From positions 2,852,001 to 2,916,000 of the forward strand of contig OY282460.1 in the NCBI GenBank assembly GCA_958296295.1: a stretch of DNA of 64,000 bases, written 5' to 3'. Under the pieces are notes generated by a model that was not told the DNA's origin, ran no database searches, and saw only the letters and a program-made list of their open reading frames with translations. Position numbers and translations under genes: made by a program. The number at the start of each line of letters is the position of its first letter. Positions within the stretch are counted from its first letter, which is position 1. Positions 1 to 9,804 of this stretch are shown piece after piece. The stretch is from an uncultured Pseudomonadales bacterium (GTDB lineage: Bacteria > Pseudomonadota > Gammaproteobacteria > Pseudomonadales > Azotimanducaceae).

Positions 1-54
1 CGGATAGGCGGTCGTGGACATGGCCGCTTGAAGAAACCTTGGCAGACGGTGGCG

Positions 55-654
55 TTAGGCCAACGCGCTGATGTCGGCACCAGCACCATGCCGCCACTCG
101 CTGGCGCCCTTGCCCTCTTCCACGCGAGGCGTCTTGCGGGCGGCGCGCTGCCGCGCGGCAGGTTCCGTTAACAGCATCCGCAACGCGGCCAACACTCGCC
201 TTGGGCGCTTGCGATGCATCGCCATGCCAAGCCAATACGCGGCCTCCTCGCGCTGCATGGCAGCGATGCCTTCGGCCACCGTGCGCATGTTCTCCCGATT
301 GCGCATGGGCGCAAGAGCGCGAAACAGCAAACCAAGGGTTAGCGCCAAATCTTCGGTGAGCGCAAGCTCGTTCTTTTTCGCGTTAGTTCGCCCACGCTGA
401 TCCTTTTGGCCGCGTGTACTCGATCCGAGACGAAGGCCAAACCGTGCCAGTGTCCGCAATACGCGGTGTTCGACAACATCCAAGTTCCGTCCGCGCAGCC
501 CGGCAATCCGTGTCGGCGCGGTCACCTGCGGCGTGGCGGGGCTCGGCAGCTGCCACACTTCGTATTCGCTGTCAGCCGGGCCCAATTGACGCACGCGCAA
601 TTCGTAGCGCGGTGTGGGCGCGGAAGCCACGGCGATTGGCACGGGCTGCGCCAT
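55..654 (-). CDS. Hypothetical protein coupled to DUF499 ATPase
   Basis: Function unknown; I do not recognise a named domain. It is predicted as 199 residues, basic and soluble, with no signal peptide or membrane segment. An internal stretch rich in Lys, Arg and Asn separates an N-terminal half from a helical C-terminal half that ends in a charged tail. The start at 654 is chosen over an in-frame ATG at 717 because an AAGGAG ribosome site lies 8 nt upstream and the start falls only 5 nt after the ATPase stop codon. The spacing implies co-translation with the ATPase and a shared role, perhaps as an accessory subunit. Further partners, if any, would lie left of the window. Confidence 0.6.
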   Translation of the reverse strand: MAQPVPIAVASAPTPRYELRVRQLGPADSEYEVWQLPSPATPQVTAPTRIAGLRGRNLDVVEHRVLRTLARFGLRLGSSTRGQKDQRGRTNAKKNELALTEDLALTLGLLFRALAPMRNRENMRTVAEGIAAMQREEAAYWLGMAMHRKRPRRVLAALRMLLTEPAARQRAARKTPRVEEGKGASEWRHGAGADISALA

Positions 655-659
655 GCCCG

Positions 660-3600
660 CTACTCCTTCGCCCTCGCCGTGGCCAAAACGAAAGCGGCAC
701 CGTTGGCGTATTGGCACAAGTTCTCGGCGAGTTGTTCCGGGGCGTTGCCCTGCATGGCGAGGCCATCGCGGTAAGTCAGTTCAATGCTGGCCTCAAGCGT
801 GGTCTCGCTGGTAGCGCGCAACTGCGGCGCCAGAAACTCCCGCACCGGTTGCGCGTCCGGCACAGAACCTTCGAAACTCAGGTCGCAGTGGCCACCGTTC
901 GGTGGTTCGTAGGCACCTTCGATGGCGACCTTCTTTTCCACGCCGGCAATCCGCCCCACCACGCTGAGCAGACGGAACGCGTCGCTGGCCTCGAACACGC
1001 GGATGCACAGCTGGCCGATGCTCTCTACATCCTTGTCCCGCGCCTGTTCCCAGAGGCGAACCAACGCCTCGCGCAGAGGCCCTTCGGCGCTGAGCTGCGG
1101 CGCCTCCACCCCGCGCCCCGGCCTCTCCTCGCCGACACCTGCTTTGGGCTTGGGAAGTTCAGGAGTGTCTTTAGCCGGCTCATCGTCCACCGCACGCCGC
1201 GGCCAAACGCCGGTCTTCCTCGCATAGGCCATGGTCAGCACCACCGCCTGCTCGTCGATCATCACCGCGGCCGGCGGGTCGCCCTGCCCGCACAGCAAGT
1301 CGCCCCGTTGGTAGACGTAGTCGCCGCGGTCAACGCCCACGCGAATACCGCGAATGAACGTGTCGTCGCCGATCAGCATGGGTAGGGAGGGGTCGCGGCG
1401 AAACTCGTCTCGCAGGGCCAGCGTGGTCATCTGGCCCTTTCGCAGTGGCGTGCGATCACGCACATAGACCGGGGCGTCCGGCTCGTCCTCCGGCAAGCGC
1501 AACTTCTTCAATTCGCGTAGCGCCCGCACGATGTGGCGTTGGCCAACGCCCGGCTGGTCGGCTGCGGAATGGATGTCTATGGCGGTATGCGCCAAGGATA
1601 CGTCCGGCGCCATGCGGTTGGGCGATGGGTAGAACACGTTGCGATACGCCTGCTGAATGGCGATAGCGAGCTCCTGTTCGGAGCGTGCTTCCATCTCCAA
1701 CACTTGGCCTTGCTGATGCTCGGCAAGATCGCGCAGGCGCTCGGCCCGCTTCAAGGCGCGCAGCGCTAGGCGAAGCCGCGCGCGCCGCTGCATCTCGGCC
1801 TTGCCGCTATCGTCGGTGGCAACGAGAACGAGGTGGTTCCGAAGGCCCCGCAAAGATTGCCCGTCGGAACCCTTGCGCGCATAGATGCGTTCCACCAGCT
1901 CCGGCAGCTTGGCTTTTTGGCCGTCGAGCGAAACGGCATCGTAGGAGAGCACTATCAGCTTCGGGCGTCCGTCACCCACCTCGTCCGGCACGTCGAACGG
2001 CCCGCCTGGAAAGCGAATGGCGTCGAACGTGTCGCCGTTGAAGATGTGGCCGATGCGGTCGTTGAGCTCCGCACGCGCGTCCCCACCGTCCACGTTGCGT
2101 TCTTCGCGCCGGATGATCTGGTTCAGATTCGCCTCGGCGAGAAAACGCATTGCGGCGCCGGGCCGGTCGTCCAAGTAGGCGGACTCGGCAATGAAACGTT
2201 TGCGGGCTTCCTCGACGAAGCTGATGTCCAAGGCGGGTCCCAGCACGGCGTAGCGCAGGTCCTCGGGCGAGAGGCCCTTCAACGGTTCGTTGAACGCCAA
2301 GGTGTGCAGGAAGGCGGTTCGGGCAACATATGCGGCGTATGGCGGCAGGCCGAGGTTGTGTTCGGCGTCGATGTTCTGCGCCAACGACCTATCGTCGCCG
2401 CCATCGCCGGCGATGTCGTTGGCGATGGCCGGCACAAAGGCGGATTGGCCCAGGCGCGTAACGAGTTCTTGACGGATCGGCTCGTGGCCCAAATCCATGT
2501 GGTGCAGGTGAATCGCCGTGGCATCGGCCGGCCGCAGCTTCCACAGATGCGCGATGGTGCGCGCCAGCAGGCGCAACATGCCGCGCACGCGCTGGAACTC
2601 GCTCAATGTGGAGGTCTTGCCCTTCAGCGTCGCCAGCACGTCTGGATGCAGGGGGTAACTCTGCGCGAAGGCGAATGCGGTGTCCGGTCGAACGGCTTCT
2701 TCGCAAAGCGATTGGCGGTGTTCGCGCCATAGACCCTGGTAGGCGTCGACAACACGGGCCTTGTCTTCACCAACGCGCTCGAACAGGCGGCGCAGCAGCA
2801 CCGGCGCCGTCTCGAAATCCTCGGTTGGATTCAACAGCGTCGCCTTGCGGGCGGAGACGCTTTCGGCCTCCGCCATCGTGTCGGCGACGAACTGGTTTTC
2901 CTCGCTGTAGGCGTCCGTGGCGCGGCCGTCGCGGCCAATCGCCAACGTGTAGACGAGCGCCGCGTTCGGTGCGCCCTCCACCGCTTTGAACAGCGAAGTG
3001 AGAAACGCCGTGAGCTGGTGGCGAGCGCTTTGGGCACGCCACACCTTGCGCAGGTAAACGGCCAACTCGTCCAACAAGATCAGCGTCGGCACGCCGCCAA
3101 ACAGTTCGCCTAGCGTTTGGGCGCCGGGCGCTACGCCTTGTTCGTCGCTGGCGCGCAGGCGTTCGTAGCCGGCCTTGCCGGCCAAGGCGTAGGCGATCTC
3201 GCCCCAAGGGGTGTACGCCAGGATTCCCTCGCCCATGGCCCGGCCGTTGGCCGGATCCGCGTTTTCGCCATCGAAGGCCGCTATGCGCACGGCACCGGCC
3301 GGAAGCACACTCGGATCGACGAACTCGCTTACTTCGGGCACGCCCTTCATGCCGCCGGCGGCGTGAACGAGAGCGATCAGGCCGTGCGTCTTGCCGCCGC
3401 CGTAGGTGGTGTCCAAACGGAAGATTGCGGCCGCTGCGCCGCCGGCGCCGCTCAATCGGCGGCAGACGTTCGCCAGCAGATCGCGCAAACCTCGGGTGGG
3501 ATAGGTGTTGGCGAAGAATCGCGCGGATTCGCCGTACTCGGGATTGGCCGGGCCAGCAAACACCGAAGCGAGATCAGCGGCGAAGTCCGCATCGGCCACT

Positions 3601-3779
3601 TGGCCGGCGAGCACGTCGGCGCGCGGCTGGCAGAGATCGAAAATGCTGGGGAGAGGTGACGTCGCCACTTGCCTTGAATCGCTTGGCTTGGCCGACTCCA
3701 CTATAGCACCGTCTCCACCCGTGGCCGGACGGGAGCGCGGTCGCAACGCCGCGGTGTCCGGCGCGGTCTCCCGCACCAC
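660..3779 (-). CDS. DUF499 (COG1483-type) AAA+ ATPase
   Basis: Large P-loop ATPase, 1039 residues from a GTG start. The N-terminal part matches the DUF499 pattern: a conserved 'SIFDLCQPRADVLAG' block near residue 45, 'FFANTYPTRGLRDLL' near 90, Walker A 'TTYGGGKTH' at about 124-132 and Walker B 'LILLDE' at about 233-238. DUF499/COG1483 ATPases are known from defence-type loci with DUF1156 adenine methyltransferases, and BREX BrxC/PglY proteins are distant relatives. No methylase or helicase is present on the right, where the carboxylase gene lies, so partners could only be to the left, outside the window. The substrate is unknown. The first about 40 residues are low-complexity, and the true start may lie further downstream. 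Confidence 0.85.
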   Translation of the reverse strand: MVRETAPDTAALRPRSRPATGGDGAIVESAKPSDSRQVATSPLPSIFDLCQPRADVLAGQVADADFAADLASVFAGPANPEYGESARFFANTYPTRGLRDLLANVCRRLSGAGGAAAAIFRLDTTYGGGKTHGLIALVHAAGGMKGVPEVSEFVDPSVLPAGAVRIAAFDGENADPANGRAMGEGILAYTPWGEIAYALAGKAGYERLRASDEQGVAPGAQTLGELFGGVPTLILLDELAVYLRKVWRAQSARHQLTAFLTSLFKAVEGAPNAALVYTLAIGRDGRATDAYSEENQFVADTMAEAESVSARKATLLNPTEDFETAPVLLRRLFERVGEDKARVVDAYQGLWREHRQSLCEEAVRPDTAFAFAQSYPLHPDVLATLKGKTSTLSEFQRVRGMLRLLARTIAHLWKLRPADATAIHLHHMDLGHEPIRQELVTRLGQSAFVPAIANDIAGDGGDDRSLAQNIDAEHNLGLPPYAAYVARTAFLHTLAFNEPLKGLSPEDLRYAVLGPALDISFVEEARKRFIAESAYLDDRPGAAMRFLAEANLNQIIRREERNVDGGDARAELNDRIGHIFNGDTFDAIRFPGGPFDVPDEVGDGRPKLIVLSYDAVSLDGQKAKLPELVERIYARKGSDGQSLRGLRNHLVLVATDDSGKAEMQRRARLRLALRALKRAERLRDLAEHQQGQVLEMEARSEQELAIAIQQAYRNVFYPSPNRMAPDVSLAHTAIDIHSAADQPGVGQRHIVRALRELKKLRLPEDEPDAPVYVRDRTPLRKGQMTTLALRDEFRRDPSLPMLIGDDTFIRGIRVGVDRGDYVYQRGDLLCGQGDPPAAVMIDEQAVVLTMAYARKTGVWPRRAVDDEPAKDTPELPKPKAGVGEERPGRGVEAPQLSAEGPLREALVRLWEQARDKDVESIGQLCIRVFEASDAFRLLSVVGRIAGVEKKVAIEGAYEPPNGGHCDLSFEGSVPDAQPVREFLAPQLRATSETTLEASIELTYRDGLAMQGNAPEQLAENLCQYANGAAFVLATARAKE

Positions 3780-3831
3780 GCTAGCGGAGCTGGCGGAACG
3801 GTCTAGCGGACTTCCTTCGCTTTGCGCCGGC

Positions 3832-6800
3832 CTAACCCGCCGGGCGCACTACGAACAGGAGGTCGCCGGTGTTCACTTGCTGGCCGCCGGCCACGTTGAC
3901 GCGCACGATCTCGAAGTGTGCGGCGGGATCGTAGAGGGCCGATTCGCCGGCGGCGTTGAAGTCCGCAAGGCGCAGGGGCGTGAATATCTTGAACGCCTCG
4001 AGTTGACACAAGGTGGTGGCCGCCTCCACGCGGTCGCCAACACGCACAAAAGGTGGTTCTGTCGGCGAGGGGGTGATGTAGAAAATGCCGGTGGACGGCG
4101 CGAGCACGCGCAGTTCGTCGCTTTCTTCTATGGCGATGCTCTCGCGGCCTATCGCGGTCTGGGCGCCGCCGGCGGCTTCGGCGATCTCGGCGATCAACGC
4201 GTCGTGGTCCACCCGTTTCAAGAATTGCGGCAAATACTCCGTGTCGTAGTCGCCACCCAGGAAGACCTCGTCGCGAAGCACGCGTTTGACCAACGCGATG
4301 TTCGTGGAAATGCCGCGAATCCGAACGCGATCCAGATAGTCCGCGAGTTTGCCGGCGGCGGATTGCCGATCCGGGGCATGGGCGATCACTTGGGCCACCA
4401 TGCTGTCGTAGTAGGGAGAGACCGCCTTGCCTTCGGAAATCGCGGAGATCACATGGATGTCGTCCTCGGTTGGAAAAGCGCACTCGGCGATCTCGCCGGG
4501 GCAGGGTTGAAAGGCCAGCTCGCCGTCGCCAACCGCCACTAGGCGTTCCGCGTTCACGCGGGCTTCGATGGCGTGGCCATCTTCATCGCACACGAGGTTG
4601 GCTATCGTTTTGCCGGCGGCGATGCGCAGTTGCTCCGCCACGATGTCCACGCCGGTGACGCATTCCGTCACCGGGTGCTCCACTTGCAAACGCGTATTCA
4701 TCTCCATGAAGTACACGGCGTTCGCTTCCAAGTCGTAGATGAACTCCACCGTGCCGGCGCCAACGTACGCCACCGCGTCCGCCAGCGCCAGCGCGTGCTC
4801 GTAAACCGCGTTCTCCAACTCCACGGGCAACGCGGTTGAGTCCGATTCTTCCAGCACTTTCTGCTTGTCGCGCTGGACGCTGCAATCGCGCAGGCCGAGC
4901 ACTTTGGTGTGGCCGTCGCGGTCGCGCAACACTTGCACTTCGATGTGGCGCAAGGATGTGACGAAACGCTCAAGATAAATGTCGCTGCTGCCGAACGCCG
5001 CTTGCGCTTCCATGGACACGCGGTGGAAAGCCTCGTGGAAATCCCCGGCGGATTCGACCATTGCGATGCCTTTGCCGCCACCGCCATGGACGGCCTTGAT
5101 GAGCACCGGAAAGCCGATCTCGGCGGCGGCGGCCGCCGCGTGGTCGCCGTCCGTGAGGATGCCGTGGCTGCCCGGCACCACGGGCACCCCGTGCGCCAGA
5201 GCGGTGGCGATGGCGTTGGATTTGTTTCCCATCGTCTCCATGCTGGCCACCGGCGGGCCGATGAAGTTGACGCCGCGGGAACGCACCAGTTCGGCGAAAC
5301 GCGCGTTTTCCGAAAGAAAACCAATGCCCGGATGCAGCGAGTCCACGCCTTCGGCCTCGCCGATGCTCACCACCGAACGGGCGTTCAGGTAGCTCTCGTC
5401 CGGCGTGTTGCCGCCGATGCAAACCAGCGCGTCCGAATCGCCGAGCATGTCCGCCGCGGTGGAGTCCATGTCGGGATCGGATTGCACCAGCACAACGCGC
5501 ACGCCCTCTTGGCGCGCTATCCGCACGATCTTCGCGGCCGTGCAGCCGCGCGCGTGAACCAGCATTTTGCGTACCGGACGGTACAACGCGGACTCGCTCA
5601 CGCGGCGGCTTGGTGTTTCCACCGAAGGCTGCTCGTCCGCCGCCGTGCCGGCCAGCACCCGGGTGAAGACGTCGCGCACAGTCTCCCGGGGCACGGGAAT
5701 GGCCGGATCGATGCGGCGCAAGGCGGCGTCGAGTTCCGGCAGGAACGGATGCCGCACCAACGCCGCCATCGCACCGGGCACGGTGGAAAGGTAGTTGGCG
5801 AGATGCGAATCCGACGGCAAATAGCTCGGCACGACGATCTGCCCGGCGAACGGCATGCTGGCGCCGGAGAAGTAGCACGTGTGCGCCAGCGGATGGGTGA
5901 CGAAGCTGGCTTGGGCGCCACCGGTGCAATCTCCGAAGCCGAACACCAGCACCGGCAAGTCGAAATCCCGCACGAATCGCGTGATGCGATCGTTCACCGC
6001 GGCCATGGAGAACAACGCCCCCGCACCCTCCATCGTCTGCATGCCGCTGGACGAGATGAAGCACACGACGGGCAGCCGTCGTTCGGCGCACATCACCAAG
6101 AGCTTGCAGAACTTCTCCGCGCTCGCCATGTCGAAGGCGCCGGCCTTGAAGGCGGTGTTGGAAATCACCGCGCCGACGGTTACCCGGTCCGGACCGTTCC
6201 TGAACCTGCCGATGCCCGTCACCACGCCGCACGGCGGAGCGCCTTTTTGCAGCGCGCTCTCGATGGAGACGCGCAGCCCGGGGAAGCGGTGCGGATCCGA
6301 ACTGATGAGATCCGCGTTCTGCTCCCGCCAATCCTCGAAAAAAGCCTCGATGAAATCGTCGGGGCCGATTCTCCGGGAGCGTTTCTGTTCTTGCAGCACT
6401 TCGCGCAGCAGCAGGTCCCGATAGGCTTGGATCAGCCGGTTCCAGAAGTCCTTGCGGCGGCCGATACGCCGCGGCGCAATGCGTCCGTCGTAACGGCGCT
6501 GGTCCCATTCGGCCTGCAGATGCGAAGTGACAAGCCGCTCGAAAAAGAACGTCACCACAACGAACAGCGTGTCGGAGACGTGCGCCGAAGCGTTCTTTTT
6601 CCACTCCTCCACGTCGCGCAGAAAACGCGCCGCGCGCGGCGTCTTCCCCATACGCTGGTGCCACGCGAAGAACTGCGTCTTGAATCGCGAAGCCACCGTC
6701 TTCGCGTCATCGCCGGCGACGTCCTTCGCGGCAACCGCCAAAGCCGTTTCGATCAGATCCCGCAGAGAGTCGCGGGAGAGGGCTCTGGTGGATTCGGCCT

Positions 6801-8811
6801 CCCGGGCAATGGACGCCAGATTCGCCACTATGTGGTCGTAGACCTTGTCGAAGAGCAGTAGGTTTTCGCATTCGGTCGCGAAGTCGTCGCGCAGATCTTC
6901 GCGCAGCACCACATCCACCACTGTGGTGTCGGCGAGCGGCGGATCCACGCCGGGGTGCTCGGCGGCAGCGAAAAGTTCACCGAAACGGTCGTCCAAGATC
7001 AGCCGATTGGCCACGATGGTGGAGCGCTCGCCGTTCAAGGACGCGCGGACATTCGGGGCTAGCGCGCTCGTGATCACGAGGTCTTCGCCAAGCGGCACCT
7101 CGGTGATGGCCATGTTGAGCTCGGCGGCAAGCTGCTCGCGCAGCCAAGCGTCGGACGGATCCGCGCTCGCCGCGAAGAGCTTCATCCCCTCATGCGTGAA
7201 CCGGGCGCGCAACACCGGCCCGAGCACGTCGTCTGCGCGGATGGCTTCGATCAGCGCATGCGGATCGGGAATCTGGGCGACGCGCAACAACGATCGCGCC
7301 TCCGCCACGTTCTTGATGAATCCCCGCAAAGCCGTGAAGTTCCCGGCCGCGTCAACCTTCCACCGATTGTAAAGATGCATGCAGACCGTGGACAGCAAGT
7401 TGGCCCGGGCGTCCTCGTAGTTCTTCTGCCGTTCGCCAAACAAGAACTGCGCGATGCGGCCGCGCTCGTTGGGCAGCGTCGCCTTCTTCTCCAAGTAGTT
7501 CTTCCACGTCCTGGAGACGGCATCGTCGTAGACCACGCGGTCCGGATCCTGCAGCCAACGCAAGAACGTCTCGCGACGCTCGCGATCGGCGCGGGCGCTG
7601 AGCTCTCCCGTCGGCAGTTCGCCTTCGGCGAGGCGGCCAAAAGCGCGGGTCGTTGTGGCCTTGATGCGACGCCGCACGCGCAGGTAGCGCAAATAGCGAT
7701 AGGCGACGCCGAAAACGTTGAGATATTCGGTGGGATTCTTGGTGAGTTTCAGGGCCGCGCTCGCCTGCACTTGGCGAAGGCGATCCGACGGCTTCAAATA
7801 GCGCTGCAAACTGCGCCGGTAGTGGTCGAGAATGTAGGGATTGTCCGCCACGAAACGCTTGGTGGTCTCCTCCACGTGTTGGATGCCGGACACGATGGCC
7901 AGACGGAGGTTCTCCACGTCCTCGCCGGGCGCGAAATCGATCACCGCGTCGATGTTGCCCTGCCGCTTGAGCTCGAACGGCGACAAGCCCACTTGTTTCG
8001 CGCACTGTTGCCAAGAGAGATTCAACCGCCGCGCGATGCTGGCGAGCCCTTTCGGTTGGATGGTGCTGAAAACGCCGTCGCGCAACGAGAGGATGAGGTT
8101 GCTCGCGGCTAGCGGTATCGCGCCGCCGGAATAACCGAGGCCGTAGACGATGCCGAGGTTCGGCACGTCCACATTGGACATCTCCGCGATGAGGCGGGAG
8201 ATGCTGTGCGACTGGTTGTGCTTGTTGGCCAGCTCGTCGCCGGCGGCGCCGGGCGTGTCCATGAGGCTCACGATCGGCAGCGAGCGGTTGGAGAACTCCT
8301 CGATGCTGCGGGCGGCCTTCAGGTGATGCTCGGGCATCCACTCGCCGCTGCGCACGGCGCGGTTCTGGGCGATGAACCCCACGCGCCGCTCCGTGCCGTC
8401 GAAATCGAGCACCGCGACTCCGGCGTAGAACGGCCCGTCGCCGTCCTCTTTCTCCACCCGCCCAAGGCGGTGGATGACGTCCGGCGCCGACAGGCGCTTC
8501 GGATCGTTGGCGCCGGCCATCACCGCGTCGATGTAGGAATCTATGTCCAAGCCGGCGAGCGTTTCGGCTTCGCGCAGCACCTCGGCATCCGGCACCACGC
8601 CGCGCAACGGCGGATCGAACTCGTCCTCCTCGTCCGGCAGCATGGAGGAATCCTCCGCGAGCTCCTCGGCTATGAGGAACAGCTTGTCGCCTTGCGCGTC
8701 GTCCGCGTCGGTGGCCTCGCCGCCGGCGGCGGGCCTCGGCGCGACGGTTTGCGACGCCAAGTCTCCTTGGGAATCCATCGTTTTGCGGGCCGCGGCGTGC
8801 TGGTGGTTCAT
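3832..8811 (-). CDS. Single-chain biotin-dependent acyl-CoA carboxylase (CT-CT-BC-BCCP)
   Basis: Probable acetyl- or propionyl-CoA carboxylase with all activities on one chain of about 1659 residues. Order: a carboxyltransferase half resembling AccA at about 60-370 ('GGAIPLAASNLILSLRDG'), a linker of about 490 residues with no recognised domain, a second AccD-like carboxyltransferase half at about 860-1080 ('GAVISNTAFKAGAFDMASAE'), biotin carboxylase at about 1110-1500 (ATP-grasp 'HGGGGKGIAMV', 'MEMNTRLQVEHPVTE'), and a C-terminal biotin carrier. The biotin site reads LEAFKIF instead of the usual EAMKM; the acceptor Lys codon is at 3988-3990. No Cys4 zinc finger is seen in the AccD-like half. 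The start may be ATG 8811, with GGAG 3 nt upstream, or ATG 8778. It stands alone, divergent from sdhC. Confidence 0.85.
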   Translation of the reverse strand: MNHQHAAARKTMDSQGDLASQTVAPRPAAGGEATDADDAQGDKLFLIAEELAEDSSMLPDEEDEFDPPLRGVVPDAEVLREAETLAGLDIDSYIDAVMAGANDPKRLSAPDVIHRLGRVEKEDGDGPFYAGVAVLDFDGTERRVGFIAQNRAVRSGEWMPEHHLKAARSIEEFSNRSLPIVSLMDTPGAAGDELANKHNQSHSISRLIAEMSNVDVPNLGIVYGLGYSGGAIPLAASNLILSLRDGVFSTIQPKGLASIARRLNLSWQQCAKQVGLSPFELKRQGNIDAVIDFAPGEDVENLRLAIVSGIQHVEETTKRFVADNPYILDHYRRSLQRYLKPSDRLRQVQASAALKLTKNPTEYLNVFGVAYRYLRYLRVRRRIKATTTRAFGRLAEGELPTGELSARADRERRETFLRWLQDPDRVVYDDAVSRTWKNYLEKKATLPNERGRIAQFLFGERQKNYEDARANLLSTVCMHLYNRWKVDAAGNFTALRGFIKNVAEARSLLRVAQIPDPHALIEAIRADDVLGPVLRARFTHEGMKLFAASADPSDAWLREQLAAELNMAITEVPLGEDLVITSALAPNVRASLNGERSTIVANRLILDDRFGELFAAAEHPGVDPPLADTTVVDVVLREDLRDDFATECENLLLFDKVYDHIVANLASIAREAESTRALSRDSLRDLIETALAVAAKDVAGDDAKTVASRFKTQFFAWHQRMGKTPRAARFLRDVEEWKKNASAHVSDTLFVVVTFFFERLVTSHLQAEWDQRRYDGRIAPRRIGRRKDFWNRLIQAYRDLLLREVLQEQKRSRRIGPDDFIEAFFEDWREQNADLISSDPHRFPGLRVSIESALQKGAPPCGVVTGIGRFRNGPDRVTVGAVISNTAFKAGAFDMASAEKFCKLLVMCAERRLPVVCFISSSGMQTMEGAGALFSMAAVNDRITRFVRDFDLPVLVFGFGDCTGGAQASFVTHPLAHTCYFSGASMPFAGQIVVPSYLPSDSHLANYLSTVPGAMAALVRHPFLPELDAALRRIDPAIPVPRETVRDVFTRVLAGTAADEQPSVETPSRRVSESALYRPVRKMLVHARGCTAAKIVRIARQEGVRVVLVQSDPDMDSTAADMLGDSDALVCIGGNTPDESYLNARSVVSIGEAEGVDSLHPGIGFLSENARFAELVRSRGVNFIGPPVASMETMGNKSNAIATALAHGVPVVPGSHGILTDGDHAAAAAAEIGFPVLIKAVHGGGGKGIAMVESAGDFHEAFHRVSMEAQAAFGSSDIYLERFVTSLRHIEVQVLRDRDGHTKVLGLRDCSVQRDKQKVLEESDSTALPVELENAVYEHALALADAVAYVGAGTVEFIYDLEANAVYFMEMNTRLQVEHPVTECVTGVDIVAEQLRIAAGKTIANLVCDEDGHAIEARVNAERLVAVGDGELAFQPCPGEIAECAFPTEDDIHVISAISEGKAVSPYYDSMVAQVIAHAPDRQSAAGKLADYLDRVRIRGISTNIALVKRVLRDEVFLGGDYDTEYLPQFLKRVDHDALIAEIAEAAGGAQTAIGRESIAIEESDELRVLAPSTGIFYITPSPTEPPFVRVGDRVEAATTLCQLEAFKIFTPLRLADFNAAGESALYDPAAHFEIVRVNVAGGQQVNTGDLLFVVRPAG

Positions 8812-9004
8812 TGGCTCCACTGCGCCGGCGAACAATTCCACAAAACGGGCGCAATATCCACAGGTTATCCCCATGTTTTTTTCAAGCGCCGGGGCTTGCC
8901 CAAGCGCCGTTGCTCAACCGCCGCCGGCGAGTGCCAACCGCGAGCCGCGCCGCGTGGCGCTGCGAACGCGGCGAACAACCCGTGGTGGTCGACGGGGTTG
9001 GCAA

Positions 9005-9013
9005 TGGTATAGT
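9005..9013 (+). promoter_or_regulatory. Candidate extended -10 promoter of sdhCDAB
   Basis: TGGTATAGT is a good extended -10 element (TGn-TATAGT) 26 nt upstream of the sdhC start. No convincing -35 hexamer is seen at the matching distance, as is common for extended -10 promoters. It lies in the 228-bp gap between the divergent carboxylase and sdhC genes. The rest of that gap shows no feature I can name. Confidence 0.45.
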
Positions 9014-9039
9014 GCGGCCATGCTTCCACGGCATACGCG

Positions 9040-9420
9040 ATGAAAGCCGAGCGGCCTGTCGATCTGCCGTTGCCGAGCTTGTTCGCGGCAATGCCGGCAA
9101 CCGCGGTGGCGTCCATTCTGCATCGCGCCACAGGCGTGGTGCTGTTCTTCGGCCTCTTCTATCTCGTCTATCTGCTGGATTTGGCGCTCGCCGACCCGGC
9201 CGGGTTCGAGCGCGCCGCCGCAATCGCCACCACACCCGCCGGCAAGGCGGCCCTGTGGCTGATCCTTGCGGCGTTGGCCTATCACTTGGCCGCCGGGGCG
9301 AAGCACTTGCTACAGGACCTGCACATAGGCGATTCGCTCGTCGGCGGCCGTATCGGCGCTTGGCTTTCCATCCTGCTTGGCGCCGCCGGCGCCGCCTTGG
9401 CGGGGGTCTGGCTTTGGTGA
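9040..9420 (+). CDS. sdhC: Succinate dehydrogenase cytochrome b556 subunit
   Basis: Membrane anchor subunit of respiratory complex II, 126 residues. The quinone-site motif 'SILHRATGV' is at residues 25-33. There are three hydrophobic helices, and the heme-ligand region reads 'LAAGAKHLLQD' in helix two, with its His at about residue 88. Length and topology are normal for SdhC. It is first in sdhCDAB, and its TGA stop overlaps the GTG start of sdhD (GTGA at 9417-9420). Confidence 0.95.
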   Translation: MKAERPVDLPLPSLFAAMPATAVASILHRATGVVLFFGLFYLVYLLDLALADPAGFERAAAIATTPAGKAALWLILAALAYHLAAGAKHLLQDLHIGDSLVGGRIGAWLSILLGAAGAALAGVWLW

Positions 9421-9785
9421 CGCCGGTGGCCAGTCTGGGGCGAAGCGGCTTGGCGGACTTCGTGCTGCAACGGGCCACCGCCGTCGTGCTCGCGGCTTTC
9501 GCCCTGTGCGTGCTCGGCTGGTTCCTGGCCGCGCCGGTGAATCACGCGCGCCTCGCCGCCTTTTTCGGCACGTTGCCGATGCGGGCGTTCACCACGTTGG
9601 CCATTCTCGCCCTCGCGGCGCACGCCTGGATCGGCATGTGGACGGTGGGCACGGACTATGTGCGCCGGCACTACTTCGGGCGCCGCCACGCGCTGTATCT
9701 CGCCATCTACCAAATCGGCTGCGCGGCCCTCGTTTTCCTCTATCTGGTGTGGCCGCTTGCCGTGGTGTGGGGGGTGGCGCGTTGA
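9417..9785 (+). CDS. sdhD: Succinate dehydrogenase hydrophobic anchor subunit
   Basis: Second membrane anchor of complex II, 122 residues with three membrane helices. The heme-side helix carries '[17 protein letters not shown]', which fits the SdhD pattern of a His followed about ten residues later by an Asp-Tyr pair at the quinone pocket. The GTG start at 9417 is chosen because it overlaps the sdhC stop and gives the normal family length; no ATG lies nearby. Confidence 0.92.
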   Translation: MTPVASLGRSGLADFVLQRATAVVLAAFALCVLGWFLAAPVNHARLAAFFGTLPMRAFTTLAILALAAHAWIGMWTVGTDYVRRHYFGRRHALYLAIYQIGCAALVFLYLVWPLAVVWGVAR

Positions 9786-9804
9786 ACGGGCTTCACCGGA
9801 ACCG

